From Bacillota bacterium (lineage in GTDB: Bacteria; Bacillota; Desulfotomaculia; Desulfotomaculales; Desulfohalotomaculaceae): a DNA stretch of 64,000 nt. Positions 18,460 through 26,920 of the stretch are shown here, in pieces. The position numbers and the translations under genes are program-made. Under the pieces are notes generated by a model. That model had not been told where the DNA came from. It made no database searches and saw nothing but the letters and a program-made list of their open reading frames with translations. The stretch lies in NCBI GenBank assembly GCA_009711615.1, contig VENI01000006.1, forward strand, positions 1-64,000. Reading direction: 5' to 3'. Each line of letters opens with the position of its first letter. Within the stretch, counting starts at the first letter, position 1.

Positions 18460-19188
18460 ATGAGACAAGATATTATTGCTGGTCGCAATGCTGTTCGTGA
18501 AGCACTGCGTTCCGGCAGAACTATTAACAAAATAATGCTGGCACAGGGAAGCAAAAATGGTTCAATTAAAGAAGTTGTCAGCCTGGCTAAAGACAGTAAA
18601 ATTCCTGTGCAAAACGTTGAGCGAAAACACCTTGACAAAATTGCTTCAGGCATGCAACACCAGGGTGTGGTGGCTGTTGCTGCGGCGAAAGACTATACAG
18701 ACTTTGATGATTTGTTGGACGCAGCTGAACAGCAAGGCCAGCCTTTTTTGGTTTTATTGGATGAGATAAACGATCCCCATAACCTTGGGGCGATTATCCG
18801 AACTGCTGATGCTGCTGGGGCTGATGGTGTGATTATTCCCCGCAGACGTTCTGTTCAGTTGACACCCACGGTGGCTAAGGCTTCTGCTGGTGCTGTGGAA
18901 CATGTCCCAGTGGCCAGGGTGACTAACCTGTCTCAAACCATAAAAAAACTGCAGGACAGGGGTGTGTGGGTGGTAGGGGCAGACATGGATGGTGAACTAT
19001 ACTGGAATGCATCGCTGGATGGCCCGATAGCTCTGGTTATAGGTGGTGAGGGTAAGGGACTGGGGCGACTGGTAAAAGAAAGCTGTGACGCAGTGGTAAA
19101 GGTCCCCATGTCGGGCAAGGTGAACTCATTAAATGCATCGGTAGCTTCTGCCTTGCTTACATATGAAGTTGTACGACAGCGTACCTGA
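18460..19188 (+). CDS. rlmB: RlmB-type 23S rRNA/tRNA 2'-O-methyltransferase (SPOUT)
   Basis: 242 residues. N-terminal L30e-like substrate-binding domain (GRNAVREAL) followed by a SpoU methylase domain with LDEINDPHNLGAIIRTADA near 105, GGEGKGL near 192 and the knot motif MSGKVNSLNASVA near 217. In E. coli RlmB methylates G2251. ATG 18460 is chosen over GTG 18451 because GGTGA precedes it. yacP follows after 10 nt. Confidence 0.92.
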   Translation: MRQDIIAGRNAVREALRSGRTINKIMLAQGSKNGSIKEVVSLAKDSKIPVQNVERKHLDKIASGMQHQGVVAVAAAKDYTDFDDLLDAAEQQGQPFLVLLDEINDPHNLGAIIRTADAAGADGVIIPRRRSVQLTPTVAKASAGAVEHVPVARVTNLSQTIKKLQDRGVWVVGADMDGELYWNASLDGPIALVIGGEGKGLGRLVKESCDAVVKVPMSGKVNSLNASVASALLTYEVVRQRT

Positions 19189-19198
19189 GGAGTAAATA

Positions 19199-19711
19199 AT
19201 GTCTGATTACTACGTTATTGACGGTTATAACATTATACACGCCTGGCCCCGCTTTAATAAAATAAGGGAGGACTCCCTGGGGCACTCCCGGGACAAGCTG
19301 ATCGAAATACTTTCAAATTATGCTGCATCTACCGGTGCCAAAGTGACTATTGTTTTTGACGCCCACCAGGTAAGACATGGTGTTGAACATGTGGAAAGAA
19401 TAAATGATGTGGATGTCTACTACACTGGCCAAGACGAAACTGCCGATAGTTTGATTGAGCGTTTGGTGGGCGACTTGTATTACAAAGGAAGGGTATATGT
19501 AGCTACTTCGGATTGGGACGAGCAGCGAATAATATTTGGACGGGGCGCATATCGTATAACACCAAATGAACTACTAAAACAAATAAAAGATGCACAGAAA
19601 GAAACCAAGCGTCATAACAAAACTGCACCACCAACAGAAGATTACCTAGAAAACCGGCTCCAGGAAGAAATACGGCGTAAGTTCGAGCAATGGAGGAAAC
19701 AAAAAAAATAA
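19199..19711 (+). CDS. yacP: YacP/Rae1-type NYN-domain ribonuclease
   Basis: 170 residues, NYN (PIN-like) domain: YYVIDGYNIIHAWP at the N-terminus gives the first catalytic Asp, with VFDAHQVRHG, TGQDETADSLIERLV and VATSDWDEQ giving the others. The Bacillus homologue Rae1 cleaves mRNA in the ribosomal A site. A charged C-terminal helix (about 135-170) follows. SD GAGGAG. It is located between rlmB and sigH as in Bacillus. Confidence 0.9.
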   Translation: MSDYYVIDGYNIIHAWPRFNKIREDSLGHSRDKLIEILSNYAASTGAKVTIVFDAHQVRHGVEHVERINDVDVYYTGQDETADSLIERLVGDLYYKGRVYVATSDWDEQRIIFGRGAYRITPNELLKQIKDAQKETKRHNKTAPPTEDYLENRLQEEIRRKFEQWRKQKK

Positions 19712-19739
19712 TACAAGCAGTATACTTGTTCTTTTCTAG

Positions 19740-19769
19740 TTGACTAGTGTTTTTGTTTTCGGTTATAAT
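19740..19769 (+). promoter_or_regulatory. sigH promoter
   Basis: TTGACT at 19740-19745, 18-nt spacer, TATAAT at 19764-19769. It is about 110 nt before the sigH start. No AbrB or Spo0A box was identifiable by eye. Confidence 0.6.
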
Positions 19770-19881
19770 TGAAGACGTTATAAGATGAAATTAGTGCAGT
19801 AATTAGACTTGATCTTTCGTACAATTATGACATTTAATAGCTTGATAACTTTTCTAACAAAACAGAAAGCGGGGCGATTGA

Positions 19882-20523
19882 ATGAGTGCTAATGCACAAA
19901 GAGATGTGGCGGATTATCACCTGTTAGTTGACGAAGAAGTAGTAGAGTTTGCTAGAAAGGGTGATGATACTGCACAGGAGTACTTAATTAACAAGTACAA
20001 AAACTTTGTGCGTGCCAAAGCCCGCAGTTACTTCTTGATTGGCGCGGACCGAGAAGATATAATTCAAGAGGGCATGATAGGCTTGTATAAGGCAATTCGT
20101 GACTTTAAGATGGATAAGCTGTCGTCTTTTAGAGCGTTTGCAGAACTATGTATTACCAGGCAAATTATTACGGCCATTAAAACCGCCACTAGGCAGAAGC
20201 ATATTCCACTGAATTCTTATGTGTCATTGAACAAGCCCATCTATGATGAAGATTCAGACCGCACCCTGCTAGATGTTATTTCCGGATCAAAGATAACTGA
20301 TCCAGAAGAGTTAATTGTTAGTAGAGAAGAATTTGATGACATTGAAGAAAAGATGGGTGAAATACTAAGCTCATTGGAATGGAAAGTGTTGATGTCATAC
20401 TTGGAAGGGAAGTCATATCAAGAGATAGCCGTGGAACTAAATCGCCATGTAAAATCCATTGATAATGCTTTGCAGCGTGTTAAAAGAAAAATCGAGCGTT
20501 ACTTGGAAAAGCGGGAAGCTTAA
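19882..20523 (+). CDS. sigH: SigH, RNA polymerase sigma-H factor
   Basis: 213 residues. Alternative sigma factor for entry into sporulation and stationary phase. Region 2 is at about 15-105 (AQEYLINKYKNFVRAKARSY, GADREDIIQEGMIGLYKAIRDF). Region 4 is at about 150-205, with the helix-turn-helix near SYQEIAVELNRHVKSIDNALQRVKRKI. Length and position before rpmG/secE/nusG match Bacillus sigH. The SD is weak (GCGGGG). Terminated by the hairpin at 20543. Confidence 0.95.
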   Translation: MSANAQRDVADYHLLVDEEVVEFARKGDDTAQEYLINKYKNFVRAKARSYFLIGADREDIIQEGMIGLYKAIRDFKMDKLSSFRAFAELCITRQIITAIKTATRQKHIPLNSYVSLNKPIYDEDSDRTLLDVISGSKITDPEELIVSREEFDDIEEKMGEILSSLEWKVLMSYLEGKSYQEIAVELNRHVKSIDNALQRVKRKIERYLEKREA

Positions 20524-20542
20524 AGTGAGTGTTCGAAAAGGA

Positions 20543-20588
20543 GTACGATAGACACGAGAAGTTCAAGGCGGATATCGTACGGATTTTT
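20543..20588 (+). terminator. sigH terminator
   Basis: GTACGATA (20543-20550) pairs with TATCGTAC (20573-20580), followed by GGATTTTTTG. Confidence 0.75.
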
Positions 20589-20632
20589 TGAATATCATCT
20601 TAAAATAGATAATTTTGTTAATAAAAAGTATA

Positions 20633-20661
20633 TTGACAGCAAGCAGCATAAATGTTAAGAT
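20633..20661 (+). promoter_or_regulatory. tRNA cluster promoter
   Basis: TTGACA at 20633-20638, 17-nt spacer, TAAGAT at 20656-20661, 48 nt before the first tRNA. Confidence 0.75.
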
Positions 20662-20708
20662 AGATCTTGCGTTGAGGCGGGACGGCTTCAACAGCGATAC
20701 AAAAATAA

Positions 20709-20784
20709 GCTGGCGTGGCTCAATTGGTAGAGCAGCTGACTTGTAATCAGCAGGTTGCAGGTTCAAGTCCTGTCGCCAGCTCCA
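20709..20784 (+). tRNA. tRNA-Thr (TGT)
   Basis: Acceptor GCTGGCG/CGCCAGC, discriminator T, encoded CCA at 20782-20784. The anticodon loop CTTGTAA reads TGT. First of five tRNAs. Confidence 0.96.
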
Positions 20785-20801
20785 TTAACAAATAACAAAG
20801 T

Positions 20802-20887
<86 letters not shown>

Positions 20888-20935
20888 TAAAATTTTGACA
20901 AATTATTTGAAACATGATACTATGGGCTTTATCCA

Positions 20936-21011
<76 letters not shown>

Positions 21012-21013
21012 AT

Positions 21014-21089
<76 letters not shown>

Positions 21090-21106
21090 AATAAATAAAA
21101 AAATAT

Positions 21107-21183
21107 GGCGGTGTAGCTCAGATGGTCAGAGCACACGGTTCATACCCGTGGCGTCGCTGGTTCAAATCCAGCCACCGCTACCA
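21107..21183 (+). tRNA. elongator tRNA-Met (CAT)
   Basis: Acceptor GGCGGTG/CACCGCT, loop TTCATAC reading CAT, encoded CCA. It matches the Bacillus elongator Met type rather than a lysidine-modified Ile tRNA, though sequence alone cannot fully exclude the latter. Confidence 0.9.
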
Positions 21184-21189
21184 ATAAAT

Positions 21190-21218
21190 TAAACCAACCT
21201 AGACTTAGGTTGGTTTTT
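21190..21218 (+). terminator. tRNA cluster terminator
   Basis: AAACCAACCTA, loop GAC, TTAGGTTGGTTTTT. Strong 10-bp stem with T-run right after the last tRNA. Confidence 0.9.
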
Positions 21219-21260
21219 GCTATACATGAACAAGTAAGCTAACATTATTTGATTAAGTTC

Positions 21261-21446
21261 GACTCAGGAGTTAGTAGTGAGTAGTGAGGAGTTAGAATAA
21301 AAACCATAAGAACATAAGAAGGATTAAATCTAACTATAATACTGGTTGCGGTAATCTTTGAGACATAAAAGTTGCAAAACTTGAAGAGATATTTTTTAGT
21401 ATTCTAACTACTATCTCCTATCTCCTAACTCCTAGCTCCTAATAAT
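21261..21446. repeat. heptamer inverted repeat element 4 (between tRNAs and tuf1)
   Basis: Left arm 21261-21299 has units like AGGAGTT, AGTAGTG and AGTGAGG. Right arm 21399-21444 has TCTCCTA, ACTCCTA and GCTCCTA units. This is one of the longest members, separated by about 100 nt of AT-rich sequence. The remainder of the 21219-21601 gap shows no gene and no promoter I would trust for tuf1. Confidence 0.75.
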
Positions 21447-21601
21447 TTTTTCCATAATTAAGAAGGAGTTTGCATTTTAGTATCGAACAATATTTACTGG
21501 TGTGTTGTAGATTTCACGCACTGTGTAGAAAAGTATATTTGAATTAGCAACTGGTAATAACTTAAAAGAGTGTTAAAAGATGCTAAGGGGGAAAGATACC
21601 A

Positions 21602-22804
21602 ATGGCAAAGGCTAAGTTTGAACGTAACAAGCCGCACGTAAACATCGGTACTATCGGTCACGTTGACCATGGAAAAACCACTCTCACCGCTGCAATCACC
21701 ATCACATTAACCAATGCATATGGCGGCGATATAAGAAAGTACGACGAGATTGATAACGCTCCAGAAGAGCGGGAACGTGGCATCACCATTAATACCGCCC
21801 ACGTGGAATATGAGACAGAAAATCGTCACTATGCCCACGTAGATTGTCCTGGACACGCTGACTATGTTAAGAACATGATCACTGGTGCTGCACAAATGGA
21901 CGGCGGTATCTTGGTAGTATCTGCTGCAGACGGTCCAATGCCACAGACCCGTGAGCACATTCTGCTTTCACGTCAGGTAGGCGTTCCATCAATCTGCGTA
22001 TTCCTGAACAAATCAGACATGGTTGATGATGAAGAACTGCTGGAACTGGTAGACATGGAAGTACGCGAACTGTTAAGTGAATATGACTTCCCAGGTGATG
22101 ATACACCAATAGTAGCTGGATCAGCGTTGAAGGCTATGGAATGTGGTTGCGGCAACCGTGACTGCGAATGGTGCGGTAAGATCTGGGAACTGATGGATAA
22201 CGTAGATGAGTTTATCCCAACCCCAGAACGTGATACCGAAAAGAACTTCTTGATGCCCGTGGAAGACGTATTCTCCATCACCGGTCGTGGTACAGTTGCT
22301 ACCGGTCGTGTGGAACGTGGTGTTGTAAAACAGGGTGAAGAAGTAGAAATAGTTGGTCTGATGGATCAACCAAAGAAAACAGTTGTAACCGGTGTAGAAA
22401 TGTTCCGCAAGTTGCTGGACTATGCAGAAGCTGGAGACAACATTGGAGCACTGTTGCGTGGTGTTGAGCGCAAAGAAATTGAACGTGGTCAAGTATTAGC
22501 GAAGCCTGGCAGTATCAAGCCACACACCAAGTTTGATTCAGAGGTATATGTACTGACTAAAGAAGAAGGTGGACGACACACCCCATTCTTTAACGGATAT
22601 CGTCCTCAGTTCTATTTCCGTACAACTGACGTTACCGGTTCCATTGCATTGCCAGACGGTGTAGAAATGGTAATGCCCGGAGACAACACCAAATTTAAGA
22701 TTGAACTGATTACTCCCATTGCTATTGAAGAAGGTCTGCGCTTTGCTATTCGTGAAGGTGGCCGTACAGTAGGTGCCGGTGTAGTAACCGCTATTACTGA
22801 GTAA
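21602..22804 (+). CDS. tuf: Elongation factor Tu, copy 1
   Basis: 400 residues. GTPase delivering aminoacyl-tRNA to the ribosome. G1 GHVDHGKTT at 19-27, G3 DCPGHADY near 81-88, G4 NKSD near 136-139, then domains II and III. A four-cysteine insertion [14 protein letters not shown] (C181, C183, C188, C191) replaces the usual acidic loop before the domain II linker. Nearly identical to copy 2 at 37515, including the bases just upstream of the ATG. It stands alone, ahead of rpmG, with its own terminator. Confidence 0.97.
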   Translation: MAKAKFERNKPHVNIGTIGHVDHGKTTLTAAITITLTNAYGGDIRKYDEIDNAPEERERGITINTAHVEYETENRHYAHVDCPGHADYVKNMITGAAQMDGGILVVSAADGPMPQTREHILLSRQVGVPSICVFLNKSDMVDDEELLELVDMEVRELLSEYDFPGDDTPIVAGSALKAMECGCGNRDCEWCGKIWELMDNVDEFIPTPERDTEKNFLMPVEDVFSITGRGTVATGRVERGVVKQGEEVEIVGLMDQPKKTVVTGVEMFRKLLDYAEAGDNIGALLRGVERKEIERGQVLAKPGSIKPHTKFDSEVYVLTKEEGGRHTPFFNGYRPQFYFRTTDVTGSIALPDGVEMVMPGDNTKFKIELITPIAIEEGLRFAIREGGRTVGAGVVTAITE

Positions 22805-22812
22805 AACTTCTG

Positions 22813-22854
22813 TATTATTAAAAGTGGGGGTTATCCCCACTTTTAATAATACTA
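22813..22854 (+). terminator. tuf1 terminator
   Basis: 17-bp uninterrupted stem: 22813-22829 pairs with 22835-22851 around the 5-nt loop GTTAT. The 3' half contains TTTT, so it resembles an A/T-rich bidirectional terminator. Confidence 0.85.
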
Positions 22855-22946
22855 GCACGGTGTAACCAAGGGCTAAGGTTTTAGTTGGTATATAGTGGCA
22901 GCGAATGTGTTAAACTATAAACACTATTTTTAAATGGTATTCAGTA

Positions 22947-22975
22947 TTGACATGTATTAACACTTGTGATAAATT
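22947..22975 (+). promoter_or_regulatory. rpmG-secE-nusG promoter
   Basis: TTGACA at 22947-22952, 17-nt spacer ending in TGA, TAAATT at 22970-22975 (extended -10). Confidence 0.6.
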
Positions 22976-23034
22976 TGATAAGGTGAATTTCTAAAAGGAA
23001 ATTGCCGAGGTTTTTTTATTTTTGGGAGGTGGCA

Positions 23035-23187
23035 ATGGTGAGAGTAGGAGTTACACTGGCTTGCACAGATTGCAAGAGAAGAAACTACACCACTACAAAA
23101 AGCAAGAAGAATGATCCTAATAGAATTGAGATGAAAAAGTATTGTCCCTTCTGCAAAACTCATACCATGCATAAAGAAACCAGATAA
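23035..23187 (+). CDS. rpmG: Ribosomal protein bL33
   Basis: 50 residues, large-subunit protein of the zinc-ribbon type with CTDC (residues 11-14) and CPFC (near 37-40). The start ATG 23035 follows GGGAGGT; an upstream in-frame ATG at 23002 has no SD and adds residues unlike L33. First gene of the secE-nusG transcript. Confidence 0.94.
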   Translation: MVRVGVTLACTDCKRRNYTTTKSKKNDPNRIEMKKYCPFCKTHTMHKETR

Positions 23188-23247
23188 CTGGTTTTTACAG
23201 TAAACTGTTGTCATCAGAATTAATTTGGTTTTAAGGATGTGGCATAA

Positions 23248-23532
23248 ATGGTAGCTTCCAAAAAACAAGCCGCCGAGAAAAAGGGCGCAGCCGTGGCTCA
23301 GAAAGGCCCATCAAAAGCTGCAAAGAAGGATACTAAATCCAAAGGTCGTATGCAAGTAATAAAAGACTTCTTTTCAGGGGTTAAGACTGAGTTGAAGAAA
23401 GTTCATTGGCCGACACGCCGGGAGACGATGGTTTATACAGGCGTTGTTTTGGCAACGGTCACCTTGGTGGCTTTGATTATTTGGATTTTAGACTCAATTC
23501 TCAGTGGAGGAATGTCCCTGATTATTGGATAA
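23248..23532 (+). CDS. secE: SecE, preprotein translocase subunit
   Basis: 94 residues with a single C-terminal membrane helix (about 64-86, TGVVLATVTLVALIIWIL) preceded by the conserved amphipathic segment ELKKVHWPTRRE. Residues 1-35 are a Lys/Ala-rich extension not found in short SecE forms. It forms the SecYEG channel with SecY (48038). nusG follows. Confidence 0.95.
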   Translation: MVASKKQAAEKKGAAVAQKGPSKAAKKDTKSKGRMQVIKDFFSGVKTELKKVHWPTRRETMVYTGVVLATVTLVALIIWILDSILSGGMSLIIG

Positions 23533-23549
23533 GTGAGGTTCCCTTTTTT

Positions 23550-24077
23550 ATGGATAAAAACTGGTATGTAGTACATACCTATTCTGGATACGAGAACAAA
23601 GTTAAAGCTAATCTGGAAAGACGCATAGAATCTATGAATATGGAAGAAAAAATCTTCCGTATTTTAGTGCCTATGGAAGATGAAGTGGAACATAAAAACG
23701 GCAAGAAAAAAGTGACCAAGAAGAAGGTCTTTCCGGGTTATGTGCTAGTGGAAATGGTAATGACTGATGACTCATGGTATGTAGTGCGCAACACGCCTGG
23801 TGTGACAGGCTTTGTTGGGTCTGGTACCAAACCTATTCCTTTGAATGAACAAGAAGTTAAGGCCGTTATGAAGCAAATTGGCGAAGAGGAACCACGTCCA
23901 AAGGTGCCTTTTGAAGAAGGGGAACAGGTTAAAGTAAATGCCGGCCCATTTGAGGATTTTGTTGGTGTTATTGAAGAGATTTACCCAGAAAAAGCTAAAG
24001 TAAAAGTAATGGTATCAATGTTTGGGCGGGAGACTCCCATAGAATTAGAGTTTAACCAAGTAGAAAGAATTGACTAG
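23550..24077 (+). CDS. nusG: NusG, transcription elongation factor
   Basis: 175 residues. NGN domain at 1-110 (KNWYVVHTYSGYENKV, FPGYVLVEM) binds RNA polymerase. A C-terminal KOW domain (VKVNAGPFEDFVGVIEEI) links to Rho or ribosomal S10. ATG 23550 matches the standard N-terminus; an in-frame extension upstream overlaps secE and has no homology. Confidence 0.96.
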   Translation: MDKNWYVVHTYSGYENKVKANLERRIESMNMEEKIFRILVPMEDEVEHKNGKKKVTKKKVFPGYVLVEMVMTDDSWYVVRNTPGVTGFVGSGTKPIPLNEQEVKAVMKQIGEEEPRPKVPFEEGEQVKVNAGPFEDFVGVIEEIYPEKAKVKVMVSMFGRETPIELEFNQVERID

Positions 24078-24104
24078 ATATCATCGTGTGAGGAGGTGTG
24101 AGTA

Positions 24105-24533
24105 GTGGCTAAGAAAGTAGCTGCTGTAGTTAAACTACAAATACCTGCCGGTAAAGCAAGTCCTGCACCCCCAGTAGGCCCTGCGCTGGGTCAGCATGGA
24201 GTTAACATCATGGGTTTTGTAAAGGAGTTTAACGAAAAAACTGCACAACAAGCAGGTTTGATTATACCTGTTGAATTAACTGTATATGAAGATCGTTCTT
24301 TTACATTTATTTGTAAGACACCACCTGCTGCGGTATTACTTAAAAAAGCAGCCGGCATTGAAACTGCATCAGGAGAGCCAAATCGGAACAAGGTGGCTAA
24401 AGTACCTCGTTCCAAGGTTAAAGAAATTGCCGAGCTTAAAATGCCTGACTTGAATGCAGCTGATATTGAAGCAGCAATGCGTATGGTTGAAGGCACTGCC
24501 CGTAGTATGGGAATTGAAATTATTGAAGGATAA
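24105..24533 (+). CDS. rplK: Ribosomal protein uL11
   Basis: 142 residues. L11 stalk-base protein that binds 23S rRNA helices 43/44, where thiostrepton acts and where RelA senses stalling. N-terminal proline-rich segment ([19 protein letters not shown]), C-terminal RNA-binding domain. GTG start after AGGAGGTG. rplA follows. Confidence 0.97.
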   Translation: MAKKVAAVVKLQIPAGKASPAPPVGPALGQHGVNIMGFVKEFNEKTAQQAGLIIPVELTVYEDRSFTFICKTPPAAVLLKKAAGIETASGEPNRNKVAKVPRSKVKEIAELKMPDLNAADIEAAMRMVEGTARSMGIEIIEG

Positions 24534-24595
24534 TATGCTAATTATCTGAGTGTGGGAGGAATTTTCCGTTATATACCACTAAGGAGGAATAACAA

Positions 24596-25288
24596 ATGCC
24601 AAAGCATGGTAAAAAGTATCAAGAAGCAGTAAAGGCTATTGACCGTGATTCTTTGTATGAGGTTGAAGAAGCCATTGAACTAGCAAAAAAATCTGCGTCA
24701 GCAAAATTTGACGAAACTATTGAAACTGCTGTACGTCTAAATGTAGATGTGCGGCACGCAGATCAACAAATACGTGGTGCTGTAGTACTGCCTCACGGAA
24801 CGGGCAAAAGCAAAACTGTGCTGGTTTTTGCTAAGGGTGATAAAGCCAAGGAAGCAGAAGCAGCCGGTGCTGATTTTGTGGGAGCAGATGATATGGTTGA
24901 AAAAATCCAGGGCGGGTGGTTAGGTTTTGATGTAGCAATTGCTACACCTGATATGATGGCTCAAGTGGGTAAACTGGGTCGGGTGTTGGGACCACGTGGT
25001 TTAATGCCAAACCCCAAAACAGGTACAGTGACCATGGATGTAGATCAGGCTGTTAAAGAAGCAAAAGCTGGTAAGATTAATTATCGTACCGACAAGGCTG
25101 GTATTATCCATGCCCCCATTGGTAAAGCATCCTTTGAAGTTGATAAATTAAAGGGTAACTTTGATACACTGGTAGATACACTGATGAAGGCAAAACCTTC
25201 AGCGGTAAAGGGGACTTATGTGAAGAGTGTTTCCTTGTCTAGCACAATGGGGCCTGCTGTTAAGGTTGATCCAGCCAAACTTAGCTAG
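24596..25288 (+). CDS. rplA: Ribosomal protein uL1
   Basis: 230 residues. L1 stalk protein that helps eject deacylated tRNA; in many bacteria it represses its own operon. Signature [17 protein letters not shown] near 128-144. SD AAGGAGG. Followed by a heptamer repeat element and the L10 leader. Confidence 0.97.
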   Translation: MPKHGKKYQEAVKAIDRDSLYEVEEAIELAKKSASAKFDETIETAVRLNVDVRHADQQIRGAVVLPHGTGKSKTVLVFAKGDKAKEAEAAGADFVGADDMVEKIQGGWLGFDVAIATPDMMAQVGKLGRVLGPRGLMPNPKTGTVTMDVDQAVKEAKAGKINYRTDKAGIIHAPIGKASFEVDKLKGNFDTLVDTLMKAKPSAVKGTYVKSVSLSSTMGPAVKVDPAKLS

Positions 25289-25306
25289 TACTCACACGTT
25301 AATAAT

Positions 25307-25401
25307 TCAGGAGTTAGAATTTAGGAGTTAGGAGTTAGAATTAAGAAAGCGTAAGACTTTCGATATTCTGAATGCTGACTACTGAAACCTGATTACCTGA
25401 T
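25307..25401. repeat. heptamer inverted repeat element 5 (rplA-rplJ)
   Basis: Left arm 25307-25342 has CAGGAGT TAGAATT TAGGAGT TAGGAGT TAGAATT units. Right arm 25364-25400 has ATTCTGA ATGCTGA CTACTGA. It lies directly upstream of the L10 leader. Confidence 0.75.
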
Positions 25402-25410
25402 AACATTCTA

Positions 25411-25540
25411 ATATATGATTGTTCCTGCTGTAGACCGTTGGTGTTTAACTTAAAGGCGAAAGCTGCCAGCGCAGGTCGGAGACATCCTGCTCAATGAATA
25501 TGCAGGACCTCTGTGTCTGTCTACAGAGGTCTTTTTCTTA
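25411..25540 (+). ncRNA. ribosomal protein L10 leader with attenuator
   Basis: The leader upstream of rplJ holds a structured region (about 25420-25500, with AGCTGCCAGCGCAGG and repeated GCAGGA elements). It ends in an intrinsic attenuator: GACCTCTGT at 25506-25514, 8-nt loop, ACAGAGGTC at 25523-25531 and TTTTTCTT. Such leaders are bound by the L10-(L12)4 complex to adjust L10/L12 output; the family is assigned from position and architecture. Confidence 0.8.
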
Positions 25541-25569
25541 TTTTAATGCCTTTGAAGGGAGGTGTGCAA

Positions 25570-26112
25570 ATGCCGACCAGACAAGAGAAAGAACAAATGG
25601 TAACTGAAATTAAAGAGCGGCTAGATAAGGCGAAAGTGGTTGTTTTGGCTGACTACAGTGGTGTTACAGTAGATGAAGTAACAAAATTACGTGCAGAACT
25701 GCGTAAAGCAGGCTGTGAACTAAAAGTAACTAAGAACACACTGACAAAAATCGCTGCTGATGAGATTGGTATTGAAGGTTTGGATTCATTCCTAGAAGGT
25801 CCAACAGTAATGACCTTTGGTTATGATGATGCTGTAGCTGCAGCCAAGATTGTTAACAAATACTCCAAAGATCTTAAAGAAAAGCTGGAGATTAAAGCCG
25901 GTGTACTTGAAGGGTCAGTGGTTAATGTAGATCAGATTAAAGAACTGGCTGAATTACCACCCCGCGAGGAATTGCTGGCCAAAGTTGTTGGAGGAATGCA
26001 GGCACCACTTTATGGATTTGCCAATGTACTTTCAGCAAACCTCAGAGACTTGGTGCATGTGGTTGAGGCTGTCCGCAAAAAGAAGGAAGAGGAAGAACAA
26101 GCTGCTTCCTAA
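25570..26112 (+). CDS. rplJ: Ribosomal protein uL10
   Basis: 180 residues. Base of the L7/L12 stalk; its N-terminal domain binds 23S rRNA and its C-terminal helix binds L12 dimers. Motifs VLADYSGVTVDEVTKLR and GCELKVTKNTL are typical. ATG 25570 with GGGAGGTG is used; an ORF extension from 25513 runs through the attenuator hairpin and is not real. Controlled by the leader upstream. Confidence 0.96.
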   Translation: MPTRQEKEQMVTEIKERLDKAKVVVLADYSGVTVDEVTKLRAELRKAGCELKVTKNTLTKIAADEIGIEGLDSFLEGPTVMTFGYDDAVAAAKIVNKYSKDLKEKLEIKAGVLEGSVVNVDQIKELAELPPREELLAKVVGGMQAPLYGFANVLSANLRDLVHVVEAVRKKKEEEEQAAS

Positions 26113-26177
26113 TAGTTTGATGGAACTATTATTAAAAAATTATACTATAAGAGAATTCAAGGAGGTAACATAGAGTT

Positions 26178-26558
26178 ATGTCTAAAGTTAATGAAATTTT
26201 AGAAGCTGTAAAAGAACTGAGTGTTTTAGAACTGTCTGAGCTGGTAAAGGCCTTTGAAGAAGAATTTGGTGTTAGCGCTGCTGCCCCTGTGGCTGCTGTA
26301 GCTGCTGCTCCTGCTGCTGGTGGCGACGCTGGTGCTGCAGAGGAACAAACAGAATTTGATGTAATTCTGAAAGCACCTGGTGCTAAAAAGATTAACGTAA
26401 TTAAAGTAGTTCGTGAAATCACTGGCCTAGGACTAAAAGAAGCTAAAGAATTGGTAGACAACGCTCCAAAGCCGGTTAAAGAAAAAGCCAGCAAGGAAGA
26501 TGCTGAAGAAGTTAAGTCCAAGTTAGAAGAAGCTGGTGCTGAAGTAGAAGTTAAGTAA
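26178..26558 (+). CDS. rplL: Ribosomal protein bL12 (L7/L12)
   Basis: 126 residues. N-terminal dimer domain, Ala-rich hinge ([12 protein letters not shown] near 38-49) and C-terminal factor-binding domain ([20 protein letters not shown]). It recruits GTPase factors such as EF-Tu and EF-G, encoded nearby. SD AAGGAGG. A strong terminator follows. Confidence 0.97.
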   Translation: MSKVNEILEAVKELSVLELSELVKAFEEEFGVSAAAPVAAVAAAPAAGGDAGAAEEQTEFDVILKAPGAKKINVIKVVREITGLGLKEAKELVDNAPKPVKEKASKEDAEEVKSKLEEAGAEVEVK

Positions 26559-26570
26559 CATTAAATAATA

Positions 26571-26612
26571 AAAAGTGCCTGGTTATATTGGTCAGGCACT
26601 TTTATTTTTACA
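26571..26612 (+). terminator. rplJ-rplL terminator
   Basis: AAAAGTGCCTG pairs with CAGGCACTTTT, followed by ATTTTTA, 13 nt after the rplL stop. Confidence 0.85.
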
Positions 26613-26703
26613 AAATGTTCTAGGGCTGGAGCTTGGAGTAATTCCCAACAATCAACGCATAAGGCAGACTTTTGTAAATCTATGAATGTCTAACAAAAAA
26701 CAC

Positions 26704-26732
26704 TTGACAAAAAACTATTTATATGCTAGTAT
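26704..26732 (+). promoter_or_regulatory. rpoB-rpoC promoter
   Basis: TTGACA at 26704-26709, 17-nt spacer, TGC-TAGTAT (-10 at 26727-26732). Between the rplL terminator and rpoB I see only this promoter and the leader hairpin at 26842. Confidence 0.7.
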
Positions 26733-26841
26733 CTAAAAATGTCATTCTATGGTTTTCTTAGCCTTTTTTGTATGTTACCTAAAAGATTGAATTTACTGGT
26801 AATAAATAGGGCATAATAATTAACATTAGGTGTAGTGTCTA

Positions 26842-26899
26842 AAAGCGAGGTTGTAAGGTTAACTAACCATAGCCTTGCTTTTCGCTTGTTTTTAATTTT
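26842..26899 (+). promoter_or_regulatory. leader hairpin before rpoB (possible attenuator)
   Basis: AAAGCGAGG (26842-26850) pairs with CCTTGCTTT (26873-26881, one G-U) around an inner GGTT/AACC mini-stem. It is followed within a few bases by CTTGTTTTTAATTTT. The layout is terminator-like but imperfect, suggesting partial attenuation of rpoBC. Confidence 0.5.
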
Positions 26900-26920
26900 A
26901 TAAGGGGTGTGATGCGCTAG

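Noticed and set aside
25513..25569. N-terminal extension of L10 from an upstream start
   Set aside because: It reads through the attenuator hairpin and lacks L10 homology; ATG 25570 has the SD.
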